Source: Acidobacteriota bacterium
GTDB taxonomy: Bacteria; Acidobacteriota; Terriglobia; Terriglobales; Acidobacteriaceae
DNA: 5,875 nucleotides
NCBI GenBank assembly: GCA_021810735.1
Contig: JAJZIF010000261.1
Location: 1-5,875 of the forward strand
Direction of reading: 5' to 3'
Below the pieces are notes generated by a model, which was not told where the DNA came from, ran no database searches, and saw only the letters and a list, made by a program, of their open reading frames with translations. Of this stretch, positions 5,729-5,875 are shown one piece after another (position 1 is the first letter of the stretch; every line of letters starts with the position of its first letter). A program made the position numbers and the translations under genes.

Positions 5729-5875
5729 GTGCCAACCGTAACTCCGAGTACGCCGACTGGTTCACGCGCTCCCATCGCCGGAATTGTGCTGCTCAGCGCG
5801 GGGGCCGTCCTCTTCCTGCTCTGGTTGATCTATGTCCATCCGCCGCCCCCGCAATTTTCCGGCAGATTGCTATTT
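5729..5875 (+). CDS. Membrane protein, N-terminal fragment (3' end outside window); possible DUF420/CtaM-like
   Basis: A frame starts at GTG 5729, 23 bases after the permease stop, with GAGGAAT (5714-5720) as ribosome binding site, and stays open for 49 codons to the window edge. It is too short and too recent in the window to appear as a full gene. The fragment has a polar, Thr/Pro-rich start, then a hydrophobic helix at about residues 16-36 (APIAGIVLLSAGAVLFLLWL), then 'IYVHPPPP' and 'GRLLF'. A first helix ending in W-L-I-Y-x-H followed by a periplasmic loop is the way many DUF420 (CtaM-type cytochrome oxidase assembly) proteins begin, and DUF420 genes are frequent next to ctaB and SCO genes. 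The DUF420 label is an inference from this short stretch plus context. Other small oxidase-linked membrane proteins remain possible. The ATG at 5712 is out of frame and stops after nine codons. Confidence 0.6.
   Translation, partial: MPTVTPSTPTGSRAPIAGIVLLSAGAVLFLLWLIYVHPPPPQFSGRLLF

Overview
The window looks like chromosomal DNA of moderately high GC from an Acidobacteriota-type bacterium (Terriglobia/Acidobacteriaceae and relatives). This is an inference from three things: a DUF4382 plus DUF5666-like lipoprotein, a heme O synthase gene followed directly by a DrrA/DrrB-type ABC pair, and a dispersed-type intergenic inverted repeat of the kind common in such genomes. No rRNA, tRNA, CRISPR array, insertion sequence or phage gene was seen.

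Layout. Positions 1-746 (+) hold the 3' two thirds of an AI-2E family membrane protein gene, cut by the left edge. Positions 747-979 are a convergent intergenic gap that carries a large imperfect inverted repeat (about 819-942). Positions 980-2416 (-) encode a secreted lipoprotein with an N-terminal DUF4382 domain and about three DUF5666-like beta modules. Positions 2417-2804 form a divergent regulatory gap: an AT-rich palindrome cluster with a probable promoter for the lipoprotein gene lies at 2474-2547, and about 240 unexplained bases follow. From 2805 to the right edge runs a tight (+) operon: ctaB (heme O synthase), an ABC ATPase with a TTG start, an ABC-2 permease, and the first 49 codons of a membrane protein that may be a DUF420/CtaM-like oxidase assembly factor.

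How the genes work together. CtaB farnesylates protoheme IX to heme O, a step in making the heme of heme-copper terminal oxidases. The ABC pair is translationally coupled to it (4-base gap, then a 1-base stop/start overlap), and another small membrane protein follows 23 bases later. The operon is therefore best read as respiratory oxidase assembly. The ABC transporter, which by sequence alone would be labelled 'daunorubicin resistance type', more likely has an uncharacterised role in that process. The AI-2E protein and the lipoprotein are separate transcription units with no evident link to it.
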